Assembly: GCA_902826945.1 (NCBI GenBank)
Contig: CADEGS010000136.1
Coordinates: 1 to 12,015 of the forward strand
DNA: 12,015 nucleotides
Source: an uncultured bacterium
GTDB taxonomy: Bacteria; Planctomycetota; UBA1135; GCA-002686595
Direction: 5' to 3'
In this document: positions 1-7,720 of the stretch, piece after piece
Layout: every line of letters starts with the position of its first letter
Numbering within the stretch: the stretch's first letter is position 1
Program-made: the position numbers and the translations under genes
The notes under the pieces: model-generated
Databases searched by the model: none
The model's input: the letters and a program-made list of their open reading frames with translations, nothing else
Told to the model about the DNA's origin: nothing

Positions 1-9
1 TCGAGGGGC

Positions 10-23
10 GCGCGAGCTCGCGC
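10..23 (-). terminator. Perfect GC palindrome just after the beta-helix gene stop
   Basis: The 14-bp perfect palindrome GCGCGAGCTCGCGC lies one base past the stop codon of the minus-strand gene at 25-1221. It could fold in RNA into a 5-bp stem with an AGCT loop. There is no T-run after it in the transcribed direction, so it does not meet the usual definition of an intrinsic terminator. A similar palindrome with the same CGAGCTCG core follows dapA. The window edge prevents a view of what lies beyond. Confidence 0.25.
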
Positions 24-24
24 T

Positions 25-1221
25 CTACGGCCGGATGCAGTCGACGACGGGTCGCGTGAGCCCGTTCGCGAGGTCGAGCACCTGCGCCGAGAACGTGTAG
101 CCGATCCAGGCCTCGGACGCGGGCAGGTAGAACGACTGCTCGCCCGATGCGGGCAGGCCGCGCAGCCAGGGCGGCGCGGGCGCGTCGTCGAGGAAGTACC
201 AGCCGAGCAGGGCGAGCGGGACCGGCGCGAGCGAGTGCTCGCGCGTCACGAGCAGGACCGCGCTGCCGGGCGTCTCCCACGAGAGCGTCCACGTCCCGCC
301 GATGCGCGGCGTGGCGCTCTGCATCGCGAGGCCGCCGGGCAGCTCGACCTGCGTGGCGGCGACCACCGCGGGTCCGTCCGCCGCCTGGCCGCAGGGCACG
401 AGCTCCCACCCCTCGTCGATGTAGGCCCAGGGCGCGCCGGAGCCGCCCGCGATCGCGCTGTCGGCGGCGAGCAGCCGCTCGCACTCGATGCCCGCGCCGC
501 CGACGCCGCCGGTCGGGCATGCGCCGTTGCCGCAGACGAGCGTCGAGCCGCCGCCCGTCACGGTCGAGTCGAGCAGGATCGTCGTCGCGCCCGGCGCGCG
601 GATCCCGGGCGGCCCCGCGGGGCCGGAGCCGTAGCACGCGTCGCTGTCGGTGGCCGCGCCGGCGATGCTCGAGCCGCACACGAGCAGCGTGTCCACGTCC
701 ACCGAGAGGCCCGGCGCCCCGACGCCGATCCCGGTCAGGAGGATCCAGGTCGGCCCGGCGACGTCGCAGCCGTAGAGGTGCAGCTCCTCGAAGCCGCCGC
801 CGTCGATGCCGGCCTCGGTGATCGAGTAGGTGAAGCCGTCCACGACGCCGCCGACCTCGACGTCGCACAGGACGACGCGGCCCGTGCCGCTCCCGGCCAG
901 GCGGATCGGCGCGAGCGCCGTGGCGCCCATCGCCACGTCCCCGTTCACGAAGAGCGGCGCCGGATCCCCGATCAGGGTCAGCGGGCGGTCGATCGTGACC
1001 GAGGCGTGCGTGCCGCCGTGGATCAGGATGCGGTCGTCCGGGGCCGCCCCGTCGATCGCGTCCTGGACGGTGGCGAAATCGCCCGGGACGTGCCAGAGAC
1101 CGCTCGCCTCCGGGACCCCCGGGCGGGTGGCGAAGCGGCCGGCCGAGCCGAGCGGAGCCACCGCCTGCGCGCCGAGGGGGGCGCCGGCCAGGACGGCGAG
1201 AGCGAGCACTCGGAGCGCCAT
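25..1221 (-). CDS. Secreted parallel beta-helix protein, planctomycete type
   Basis: This encodes 398 residues. The first 20 form a Sec signal peptide: Met-Ala-Leu-Arg, a Leu/Ala/Val core and an AQA cleavage site. Residues about 42-85 (GLWHVPGDFATVQDAIDGA, then PDDRILIHGG and PLTLIGD) are the usual opening of pectin-lyase-like beta-helix proteins, in which an event or pain-like attribute list is laid out as short strands. Gly-rich strand repeats with several Cys follow to about residue 290. The last 100 residues look like a separate beta-sandwich with a final Cys, of the kind common in planctomycete surface proteins. No enzyme active site is recognisable, so a structural, adhesive or glycan-binding role is as likely as lyase activity. 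An in-frame ATG exists at 1260, but the 1221 start is preferred because it gives a compact signal peptide. It lies 125 nt downstream of the sensor kinase in the same direction and may be co-transcribed with it. Confidence 0.8.
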   Translation of the reverse strand: MALRVLALAVLAGAPLGAQAVAPLGSAGRFATRPGVPEASGLWHVPGDFATVQDAIDGAAPDDRILIHGGTHASVTIDRPLTLIGDPAPLFVNGDVAMGATALAPIRLAGSGTGRVVLCDVEVGGVVDGFTYSITEAGIDGGGFEELHLYGCDVAGPTWILLTGIGVGAPGLSVDVDTLLVCGSSIAGAATDSDACYGSGPAGPPGIRAPGATTILLDSTVTGGGSTLVCGNGACPTGGVGGAGIECERLLAADSAIAGGSGAPWAYIDEGWELVPCGQAADGPAVVAATQVELPGGLAMQSATPRIGGTWTLSWETPGSAVLLVTREHSLAPVPLALLGWYFLDDAPAPPWLRGLPASGEQSFYLPASEAWIGYTFSAQVLDLANGLTRPVVDCIRP

Positions 1222-1346
1222 GGGATCCCTAGGTTCGCATGCCACCCTCCTCGCCGCCATGCGCCCTTCGCGGCGTTTTCGAGCCGCGGGGGCCCGACGG
1301 CCGCGGGGTCCGCCTCGGGGACGGGGCCGGCCCGCGTCAGCGCCCG
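1222..1346. other. Gap between sensor kinase and beta-helix gene, with a hairpin
   Basis: This 125-bp gap separates two minus-strand genes. At 1269-1288 an inverted repeat (arms CGCGGC and GCCGCG, 8-nt loop containing a run of four T on the plus strand) could form a 6-bp stem. It could attenuate transcription between the two genes, or be chance in such GC-rich DNA. A GGAGG stretch lies about 20 nt upstream of the 1221 start codon, too far for an ideal ribosome site. No clear -10/-35 pair was found. Confidence 0.3.
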
Positions 1347-4300
1347 CTAGCGGCTGTGCGAGACGGGCCGCGGCGGGCTCTCGCCGGCGCGGGGGCGGCG
1401 CTCCGGGGGCGCCCCGGCGGCGTGCCCCCGCGCGCAGCGCGCGAGCGCGGCGAGGAGCTCGCGCGGCGGGAACGGCTTGGCCAGGAAGTCCGAGAGGGGA
1501 TCGTCGCCGCGCAGGCCGAGCGCGTCGGGTGCGTAGCCCGACACGAAGAGCACCGGCAGGTCGGCGCGACGCGCGCGCAGCTGGGCCGCGAGCTCGCGAC
1601 CGTCCATGACCGGCATGACGATGTCGGTGACGAGCGCGTCCACCGCGCCGCCGATCTCGTCGAAGGCGCGCAGCGCCTCCTCGGGGCCGTTCGCCGCGAC
1701 GACCCGGTGTCCGGCGCGGCGCAGGATCGCCGCGGCGGTGTCGAGCACCGGCTGGTCGTCGTCGCACAGGAGCACCGTCAGGGCGCCCGAGGGCTGCGGA
1801 CCCGGGATCTCCCGGTCCAGGACGGCGGGCGCGGCGAGGGGCGTCGCGACGACGGGCAGGTGGATGGTGAAGCACGATCCCTGTCCGGGAGCGCTGTCCA
1901 CGCTCAGCGCGCCGCCGGCCTGCTCGGCGAAGCCGTAGGCCGAAGCCAGGCCGAGACCCGTGCCGCCGCCGACGGGCTTGGTCGTGAAGAAGGGCTCGAA
2001 GATGCGCGACTGCTGCGCGGCCGGGATGCCGCGGCCGTCGTCGACGACGCGCAGGGCGACGTGCGGCGCGGGCGCGGGCGCGTCCGCGGCGGGCGCGGCG
2101 AAGAGCTCGCGCCGCGTGCCGACGACGATCGTCCCGGCGCCGTCGATCGCGTCCTTGGCGTTGGCGACCAGGTTGACCAGCGCCTGCTCGAGCTCGCAGG
2201 CGTCGACGTGGACGAGGCCGACGTCGGGCTCGAGCTCCAGGCGCAGCCGGATGCTGGCCGGGATCAGGGTGCGCAGCATCGGCTCGAGCTCGCGCACCGT
2301 GCGGTTCGGGTCCACGATCCCCGGGTCCACCACCCGGCGGCGCGCGAAGGTCAGGAGCTGGCGCACGAGGCGCGCGGCGCGCTCGGCGCCCCGGCGCACC
2401 TGCTCGACCAGGCCGCGCACGAAGTCCTGGTCGCGGCCCGCGCCGATCTCCTCGTCCAGCAGGGCGGCGTGGCCGAGCAGGCCGGTCAGGATGTTGTTGA
2501 AGTCGTGCGCGATGCCGCCCGAGAGGCGCGCGACGGCCTCCATCTTGCCGGCCTCGGCGAGCTGGCGCTCCAGGCGCTGGCGCTCGGTCACGTCGCGCAG
2601 GATCAGCACGAACGCCTCGCGCCCGTCCGCCCGCCGCATGCTCCCGCTCGAGACCTCGACGGCGAAGGGCTGCGCGTCGCTGCGGCAGCCCTCGAGCGGC
2701 AGCGCGCGGCGCCCGCCGCCCTCGAAGAGCTGCGCGACGCGCGCGCGTCCGGCGGGGTCGTCGGCCAGGAAGCGCCCGAGCGGCGCCGAGACGTCGCCCG
2801 CGGCGCCCAGGCGCAGGAGCGCGCGCGCCGCCGCGTTCGCGTACGCGACGCGCCGCGCGTCGTCCACGATCAGGATGCCGTCGGTGGCGGTCTCGGCCAG
2901 CGCGCGGTGCGTCGCCTCGCGCTCGCGCAGCGCGGCCACCGTGCGCTGGTGGGCCGCGACCTCGTCGTCGAGCGCGCGGTTGCGCCGGCGCACGCCGGCC
3001 ATGCGCAGCTCGTGCAGCCCGCCGATCGCCCCCAGCGCGCCCAGCGCGAGCAGGGCCGCGAACCAGCCCGTCTGCCAGAAGCGCGGCTCGAGCCGCAGGC
3101 GCACCGTCGCCGGGGCCGCGCTCCACACGCCGTCGTTGTTGCAGGCGCGGACCTCGAACCCGTAGCTCCCGGGCCGGAGGTTCGTGAAGTACGCCGTGCG
3201 GCGGCTGCCCGCGTACACCCACGGCTCCTCGCGGTCCGAGGCGAGCGCGCTCAGGCGGTAGCAGAAGCGCACGCGGTGCGGGTCCGTGAAGCTCAGCCCG
3301 GCGTAGGCGATCTCGAGGTCGCCGCTGCCGGGAGCGACCTGGATCCCTTCCGCCCCGAGGGGGTGCTCCACGCCGTTCGCGAGCACACGCTCGACGTGGA
3401 TCTGCGGGGCGACCTCGTTGCGGCGGATCACCGGGTCCACGGCCACGACGCCGCTGACGGTCGGGAACCAGAGCGTTCCGTCTGCGGTGCGGCATCCGCC
3501 GGCGCCGTTGCCCTCCGCGTCGCAGGCCTGGTAGCAGACGAGCCGCGAGTTGGGCCGGCCGTCGAGGCAGGCGTGCAGGGCGGCTTCGGAGATCGCGAAC
3601 ACGCCGCGGTTGCTGTTCGCCCACAGCGTGCCCTCGACGGTGGCGAGGTGGCCCAGGTAGTCGTCGAGCAGGCCGCGCGAGGTGTCCACGAACGCGATCC
3701 GCCCGTCGCGCAGCCGGCCCAGCCCGGCGCCGTAGGTCGCGATCCACAGTGTCCCGTCCGCGCCGAGGGCGAGGTCGCGCAGCGCCACGCCGCGCGCGCC
3801 TTCGGGCAGGTCGTGGCGCGCCAGCGTCCCCTCGGCCCAGCGGAAGACGGCTCCCTCGCCCCGGCTCGCGAACCACAGCGCGCCGCCTTGATCGAAGGTC
3901 GGCAGCTCGACCGCGACGTCGGGCGCGAGCGGCAGCGGGCGCGGAGCGGGCCCGTCGCTCCCCATCTCGACCAGCCCGCCCTGCGCGCCCAGCCACACCG
4001 TGCCGGCCGCGTCCTGCGCGATCCCGGTGGACGCGAGCGGCCACGAGACGCTGCCCGCGCCGTCGCGGCGCGTGAGGAGCTCCTTGCCGCGCATCCAGAG
4101 CGCGCCGCGCGCGTCGCACAGGAGCTCCTCGATGCGCGCCGCGCCGGGCCCCTGGATCTCCGTGCGCGTCAGCCGGCCGTCCGCGAGCAGGCGGTCGATC
4201 CCGTTCCCGTGCCGGAGCAGCAGGCCGCCCTGGCCGTCGTCCACGACGGAGCGCACGGCGCCGATCTCCAGCGCGCGCACCCCCGGCGCCGGTCGCAGCC

Positions 4301-5261
4301 GGCAGGCGCCTTCGAGGTCGAAGCCGACCCAGAGGTTGCCCTCGCGATCCTCGAGCACGGCCCGGCAGACCTGCGGCCGCGCCGTGAGCCGCGCGCTCTC
4401 CGGCTCGCCCGAGCCGGGCGGGAGCAGCCACAGCCCGGACGTGGTCGCGATCCACGCGCGCCCCTCGGCGTCGGTCCACGCCCTGCGCGGGGAGCCGTAG
4501 AGGCCGGCGTCGAAGGAGCGCTGCGGCGCGCCCTGCGCCCGGCTGCCGGGGCGGACGAGCACGACGGGCATCCCGTCCGCGCCCGGCACGAAGCCCACGA
4601 CGCCTCCCTCCGCGAGCCGCGTCGGGGCGCCGTCGGCCAGCTCGTACGCGAGCCCCTGCATCGTGACCCACACGCGGTTCCCCGCGCCCGCGAGCAGGCC
4701 GGTCACGTAGCTCTCCTCGCGCGACAGCCCGAAGTCGAGGTACGTCGCGCCCGCGGGCGTCCAGCGCGTGAGGCCGTGGCTCCCGAGCCAGATCGAGCCG
4801 TCCTCCGCCTCGACGATGTGCTCGACCGCGTCGGGCACGGCCAGCGCCACGTGCTCGAAGCGCCCGCCGGCGAAGCGGAAGGCCTGCCTGTCCTCCGTGC
4901 CGATCCACAGCGACCCGTCGCGCGCCGCGCACAGGGCCGTGATGCGGTTGCTCGAGAGCCCGGCGTGCGTGCGCGGGGAGATCACCTCCATGCGCACGCC
5001 GTCGAAGCGCACCAGGCCGCCGAACGTGCCGAACCAGAGGTAGCCGTCGCGCGTCTGCGCGATCGCGGTGACCGAGGCCTGCGGCAGGCCCTCGCGACGC
5101 GTCCACCACTCGGCGCGGAAGGGCCGCTCGTCCGCCGCGCTCGCGCCGACGTCGTGGGCATACCGGGATCCGGCGGCGGCCGGGACGCCGCACAGGAGCA
5201 CCAGGGCCGCGAGGGCGCACGGGCTGCGCCCTCGCTCCCGTGCGAGCGGGGAGGGCCTCAT
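1347..5261 (-). CDS. Hybrid sensor histidine kinase with two-component propeller and receiver domain
   Basis: This 1304-residue protein is a complete one-polypeptide phosphorelay. Residues 1-31 form a signal sequence. About 45-600 is a beta-propeller of repeats such as DGYLWFGTFGGLVRFDG, DGSLWIGTEDR and EGNLWVGFD (Reg_prop family), which should sense a ligand in the periplasm. A Y_Y_Y domain follows at about 648-728, ending in a GSYGFEVRACNNDG motif. One membrane helix lies at about 731-752, then a coiled linker. A PAS domain covers about 780-895. The DHp motif SGGIAHDFNN carries phospho-acceptor His919. The ATPase domain has an N box (NLVANAKDAI, about 1030), DDGRGIP (about 1070), FEPFFTTK and GGGTGLGLA. 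The C-terminal receiver has CDDD near 1168, phospho-acceptor Asp1213 in TDIVMP and the LAKPF lysine. No DNA-binding domain follows, so output must pass to an unseen partner. The ligand is not predictable; the secreted beta-helix protein downstream is a possible target or partner. Confidence 0.93.
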   Translation of the reverse strand: MRPSPLARERGRSPCALAALVLLCGVPAAAGSRYAHDVGASAADERPFRAEWWTRREGLPQASVTAIAQTRDGYLWFGTFGGLVRFDGVRMEVISPRTHAGLSSNRITALCAARDGSLWIGTEDRQAFRFAGGRFEHVALAVPDAVEHIVEAEDGSIWLGSHGLTRWTPAGATYLDFGLSREESYVTGLLAGAGNRVWVTMQGLAYELADGAPTRLAEGGVVGFVPGADGMPVVLVRPGSRAQGAPQRSFDAGLYGSPRRAWTDAEGRAWIATTSGLWLLPPGSGEPESARLTARPQVCRAVLEDREGNLWVGFDLEGACRLRPAPGVRALEIGAVRSVVDDGQGGLLLRHGNGIDRLLADGRLTRTEIQGPGAARIEELLCDARGALWMRGKELLTRRDGAGSVSWPLASTGIAQDAAGTVWLGAQGGLVEMGSDGPAPRPLPLAPDVAVELPTFDQGGALWFASRGEGAVFRWAEGTLARHDLPEGARGVALRDLALGADGTLWIATYGAGLGRLRDGRIAFVDTSRGLLDDYLGHLATVEGTLWANSNRGVFAISEAALHACLDGRPNSRLVCYQACDAEGNGAGGCRTADGTLWFPTVSGVVAVDPVIRRNEVAPQIHVERVLANGVEHPLGAEGIQVAPGSGDLEIAYAGLSFTDPHRVRFCYRLSALASDREEPWVYAGSRRTAYFTNLRPGSYGFEVRACNNDGVWSAAPATVRLRLEPRFWQTGWFAALLALGALGAIGGLHELRMAGVRRRNRALDDEVAAHQRTVAALREREATHRALAETATDGILIVDDARRVAYANAAARALLRLGAAGDVSAPLGRFLADDPAGRARVAQLFEGGGRRALPLEGCRSDAQPFAVEVSSGSMRRADGREAFVLILRDVTERQRLERQLAEAGKMEAVARLSGGIAHDFNNILTGLLGHAALLDEEIGAGRDQDFVRGLVEQVRRGAERAARLVRQLLTFARRRVVDPGIVDPNRTVRELEPMLRTLIPASIRLRLELEPDVGLVHVDACELEQALVNLVANAKDAIDGAGTIVVGTRRELFAAPAADAPAPAPHVALRVVDDGRGIPAAQQSRIFEPFFTTKPVGGGTGLGLASAYGFAEQAGGALSVDSAPGQGSCFTIHLPVVATPLAAPAVLDREIPGPQPSGALTVLLCDDDQPVLDTAAAILRRAGHRVVAANGPEEALRAFDEIGGAVDALVTDIVMPVMDGRELAAQLRARRADLPVLFVSGYAPDALGLRGDDPLSDFLAKPFPPRELLAALARCARGHAAGAPPERRPRAGESPPRPVSHSR

Positions 5262-5275
5262 CGCGAGCGCGCCGG

Positions 5276-5304
5276 ATTGTGGGAACGGCGCAGCGCCCGT
5301 TCAA
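5276..5304 (-). promoter_or_regulatory. Putative sigma70-type promoter for the sensor kinase
   Basis: On the minus strand TTGAAC (5304-5299) and CACAAT (5281-5276) are separated by exactly 17 nt, each matching four of six sigma70 consensus bases. The -10 ends 14 nt before the ATG at 5261, implying a very short leader. No Shine-Dalgarno sequence is evident in that leader. The call is by eye only. Confidence 0.45.
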
Positions 5305-5332
5305 CCGCTGGTCGCGAGAGGTCGCGCTGCGA

Positions 5333-5361
5333 TCGACGTCCCGAGGGAGCGGGGATAGGAT
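5333..5361 (+). promoter_or_regulatory. Putative sigma70-type promoter for the injection-spike gene pair
   Basis: TCGACG (5333-5338) and TAGGAT (5356-5361) are spaced by 17 nt, each matching four of six consensus bases. The element lies about 60 nt before the ATG at 5421 and is divergent from the kinase promoter in the same 159-bp gap. The same TAGGAT hexamer occurs upstream of nagA, which supports its being a local -10 form. Confidence 0.4.
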
Positions 5362-5420
5362 GCGCCCCGCGCCCGCCCGGCGCGCGGCCGCTCTCAGCGC
5401 CCCGGTACGAATCCCAGGCG

Positions 5421-6398
5421 ATGATCTGCATCTGCTCCCAGAAGGTCTCTGCGCTGGCGAGCCTGCTGGCCACGCTCGAGGTGCCCTCGATCGGCATCCC
5501 GCTGCCGCTCGCGCAGCTCTCCGCGATGCTGACCGCGTCGATGTCGGCGCAGCTCGGCGCGAGCGCGGGCGCCGGGCTCGGGCTCTCGGCGTCGGCGATG
5601 GCGAGCATCAGCGCGGTCGCGGCCGCGACCGCGTCGGTCAGCGCCGGGCTCGGCATCGACCTCACCGCACCCGGAGCGCAGCTCGCGCTGAACGCCACGA
5701 TCGGCGCCCTGAACGCCAACGCGGGCGCGTTCCTCGGGCTGGGCGGGCTCGACGCCTCCGCGTGGCTCGAGCTCTCGTTGCTCGCCTCGCTGGCGATGAA
5801 GATCAAGCTCGGCTTCGGCGTGGACATCTTCAGCGCCGGTGCTTCCGCGGCCCTGAGCGCCGCCCTGGCGGCGGGCGTCTCGGGCGCGCTCTTCGCGAGC
5901 GCGTCGGCCAGCGCCTCGCTGAGCGCGATGGCGAGCGCGATGGGCGTCGCGAGCCTCTCCGCCGCCGGCGGCATGGGCGCCTTCGCCGCCGCGCTGAGCC
6001 TCGTCGCCAGCCTGCAGATCCCCGGCATCAGCCTCTCGCTCGGCCTGCTCGGCGCGCCGCTCGCGATCCTCGGCGCGATGGCGAACATCTCGCTCGGCCT
6101 GGGGCTGAACCCGCTCGCGCCCGGCTTCGCCGCGGCCGCGCTGGCCCTGACGGCGAACCTCTCCGCCTTCGCCGACCTCTCGCTCGGCGCGGGCCTCGGC
6201 GCGGCGCTCGGCGCGGCCGCGCTGGCCTCCGCCAGCGCCTCGGCCAGCCTCGACGCGAGCGCGCTGGCGAGCTTCCAGGCGCCGGGCCTGGGCTCGCTGA
6301 CGGCGGTCGCGAGCCTGGTCGCCTCCGCGGGCGCGCTGGGCTTCGGCCTGGGGATGTCCGGGCCGTGCGGCGGCGTCTGCCCGATGAGCTTCGTCTAG
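5421..6398 (+). CDS. Low-complexity Ala/Ser/Leu/Gly protein paired with PAAR-like gene
   Basis: I do not recognise a family for this 325-residue protein. It is dominated by Ala, Ser, Leu and Gly with few charged residues; the clearest charged patch is MKIKLGFGVD in the middle. The N-terminus carries Cys3 and Cys5 (MICICSQK) and the C-terminus Cys316 and Cys320 (GPCGGVCPM). There is a weak internal duplication: GLGIDLTAPGAQLALNA in the first third resembles GLGLNPLAPGFAAAALALTA near residue 230, and the run SASASASL occurs twice. No signal peptide is obvious. The start at 5421 is chosen because upstream in-frame sequence is shadow coding against the kinase and because a promoter precedes it; only a weak AGG lies before the ATG. 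The gene sits 32 nt upstream of a DUF4280 PAAR-like gene. By analogy with injection loci it could be cargo, an adaptor or a hydrophobic filler loaded with the spike, but that is inference. Confidence 0.75.
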   Translation: MICICSQKVSALASLLATLEVPSIGIPLPLAQLSAMLTASMSAQLGASAGAGLGLSASAMASISAVAAATASVSAGLGIDLTAPGAQLALNATIGALNANAGAFLGLGGLDASAWLELSLLASLAMKIKLGFGVDIFSAGASAALSAALAAGVSGALFASASASASLSAMASAMGVASLSAAGGMGAFAAALSLVASLQIPGISLSLGLLGAPLAILGAMANISLGLGLNPLAPGFAAAALALTANLSAFADLSLGAGLGAALGAAALASASASASLDASALASFQAPGLGSLTAVASLVASAGALGFGLGMSGPCGGVCPMSFV

Positions 6399-6403
6399 AG
6401 CGC

Positions 6404-6422
6404 TACACTCGCGCGCAAGGAG
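6404..6422 (+). promoter_or_regulatory. Possible internal -10 and strong ribosome binding site
   Basis: AAGGAG at 6417-6422 is a near-perfect Shine-Dalgarno sequence, 8 nt before the ATG at 6431, and it decides that start. Just upstream TACACT (6404-6409) resembles a -10 hexamer, which would give the PAAR-like gene its own short-leader transcript; no -35 was found, so this part is weak. Confidence 0.5.
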
Positions 6423-6430
6423 AGCGACGC

Positions 6431-6820
6431 ATGGGACAGAAGGTCACGACCGGAGCGATGATGCTGTGCTCGTTCGGCACCGGGCCGAGCGCGATGAACG
6501 TGCTGCCGACGAACAAGGTGCTGGGGTCGAGCACGCCGACGGCGAACATCATGGACAACAAGCCGTTCGTGAACATCCCGCCGTTCATCATGTGCCTGAG
6601 CGTCGCGAACCCGGCCGTCGCCTCCGCCACCGCGGCCGCGCTCGGCGTGCTGACGCCGATGCCCTGCACGCCGGTGATCCCGGCGCCCTGGACGCCCGGC
6701 TCGCCGACCGTGCTCGTCGGCAACATGCCGATGCTGAACAACACCTCGACCTGCATGTGCGCGTACGCCGGCATGATCTCGTTCACCGCGCCGGGGCAGG
6801 TCAAGGTGCAGGTGCCCTGA
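6431..6820 (+). CDS. DUF4280 PAAR-like protein
   Basis: The 129 residues match the DUF4280 family along their whole length: the opening MGQKVTTGAMMLCSFG, then VLPTNKV, TANIMDNKP, the MCLSVANPAV helix, LTPMPCTPVIPAPW, GSPTVLVGNMPMLNNTS and a closing GQVKVQVP. DUF4280 proteins are PAAR-like and are thought to cap the spike of contractile machines such as type VI secretion or extracellular injection systems, sharpening it and attaching cargo. Five Cys (13, 55, 79, 108, 110) could bind a metal at the tip, as Cys/His do in classical PAAR proteins. A strong ribosome site precedes the start. The partner upstream is the low-complexity protein at 5421-6398. No VgrG, tube, sheath or baseplate gene is in the window, so this is an orphan cap here. 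Its stop lies only 3 nt from that of the converging dioxygenase gene. Confidence 0.9.
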   Translation: MGQKVTTGAMMLCSFGTGPSAMNVLPTNKVLGSSTPTANIMDNKPFVNIPPFIMCLSVANPAVASATAAALGVLTPMPCTPVIPAPWTPGSPTVLVGNMPMLNNTSTCMCAYAGMISFTAPGQVKVQVP

Positions 6821-6823
6821 CCC

Positions 6824-7675
6824 TCAGCCGATCGGCGGCGAGAAGCGGTCGCGCGCGAGCCGCGCCGGCAGCCGCGCGGCGGGGAAGGAGCGCAGCTCGA
6901 CGCTCGTGCGCTCGCGCGTCATCGCCGGCGTCACGTGCGTGCGGTGCAGCACGCCGCCGTGCAGGAGCAGCACGTCGCCCGCCTCCATACGCGGCGTCCA
7001 CGAGCGCGCGCCCGGGACGGCGGCCGGCCCGAGCTCGGCGGGGGGCACGAGGCGCGCGAGCGGCGGCGCGAGCACCTCGAGCCCCGGCGCGTCCGCGCCG
7101 CAGGGCCCGAGCGGCGCCCAGCAGGTGACCATCGCGAGCAGCGCTCCGGGCGCGTCCGCGCCGAGCGCGAAGTCGTGGCCGAGCGCGCCGTCCTGGTGCC
7201 AGGCGTGCGGCGCGTGCCAGCGCGGCGCGCGCGCCGGTGCGTGCTGGCGGCGCAGCCAGGCCTGGTCGAGGTCGATCGCGAACGGGCCCTCGTGCAGCGC
7301 GGCCAGGATCGCGCGCAGGAGCTCCGTCGAGGCCAGCGCGCACGCCAGCGGAGCGCCGGCCTCCTCGTCGAGCGCGCCGAGCGACAGCGACGACGCGGTC
7401 GGCACGAAGCGCCAGCCGCCGGAGAGCTCGCGCGGCTCCGGGCCCGAGGTCGCGCGCGGCGCGAGCTCCTCGACCCGGCGGTAGCACGCGTCGGCGGCGT
7501 CGCGCAGCGCCGCGACGCGCTCGCGCTCCAGCGCTCCGCGCACGAGCGCCGCCCCGTGCGCGCGCAGCGCCGCGCAGGCGCGCGCGGCGACGTCGGGCGC
7601 GCGGGCGTCGAGGCTGCGGGACGGCATGCGGCGCATCGGGACTCGGAGCTCGCTTCTCGCCCGCGATCCTGCCAT
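6824..7675 (-). CDS. PhyH-type Fe(II)/2-oxoglutarate dioxygenase
   Basis: This encodes up to 283 residues of the phytanoyl-CoA dioxygenase-like family, non-haem iron enzymes that hydroxylate small molecules using O2 and 2-oxoglutarate. The metal-binding HxD is in AWHQDGALG (His160, Asp162). The distal His is most likely His244 in LLHGGVLHRTH, within the typical 'GDVLLLHGG' strand, and an Arg at about 254-256 should bind 2-oxoglutarate. The N-terminal ARACAALRAHGAALVRGAL is the usual first helix and strand of the fold. The substrate cannot be inferred. The start is uncertain: ATGs at 7675, 7636 and 7627 are all in frame and none has a clear ribosome site, with 7627 fitting the domain start best. 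It lies 45 nt after dapA in the same direction and is probably the last gene of the pdxJ-dapA operon. Confidence 0.82.
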   Translation of the reverse strand: MAGSRARSELRVPMRRMPSRSLDARAPDVAARACAALRAHGAALVRGALERERVAALRDAADACYRRVEELAPRATSGPEPRELSGGWRFVPTASSLSLGALDEEAGAPLACALASTELLRAILAALHEGPFAIDLDQAWLRRQHAPARAPRWHAPHAWHQDGALGHDFALGADAPGALLAMVTCWAPLGPCGADAPGLEVLAPPLARLVPPAELGPAAVPGARSWTPRMEAGDVLLLHGGVLHRTHVTPAMTRERTSVELRSFPAARLPARLARDRFSPPIG

Positions 7676-7682
7676 GCGTCGA

Positions 7683-7717
7683 GGGGCGCCCCCGTCCGCG
7701 GGCCGGCGAGCTCGCCG
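7683..7717 (-). terminator. Two GC palindromes after dapA
   Basis: Between the dapA stop and the dioxygenase gene lie the perfect palindromes CGGCGAGCTCGCCG (7704-7717) and GGGGCGCCCC (7683-7692). They could form short hairpins that attenuate transcription. There is no T-run, so termination is uncertain. The sequence TCGAGGGGCG at 7679-7688 also occurs at 1-10 of the window, next to the other CGAGCTCG palindrome. Confidence 0.25.
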
Positions 7718-7720
7718 CGC

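Noticed and set aside
1222..5304. Extension of the beta-helix gene upstream as a 1759-residue protein
   Set aside because: The upstream part is an Arg/Ala-rich shadow of the kinase in another frame. A clean signal peptide starts at 1221.
1239..5420. Very long plus-strand open frame opposite the sensor kinase
   Set aside because: High GC at third positions removes stop codons on the opposite strand. The translation is Arg/Ala/Gly-rich with no domains, while the minus strand gives a full multi-domain kinase. Only the part from 5421 onward is real.
6403..6804. Minus-strand open frame opposite the DUF4280 gene
   Set aside because: It is the mirror of a well-matched DUF4280 protein that has a strong ribosome site; the opposite frame shows no family.
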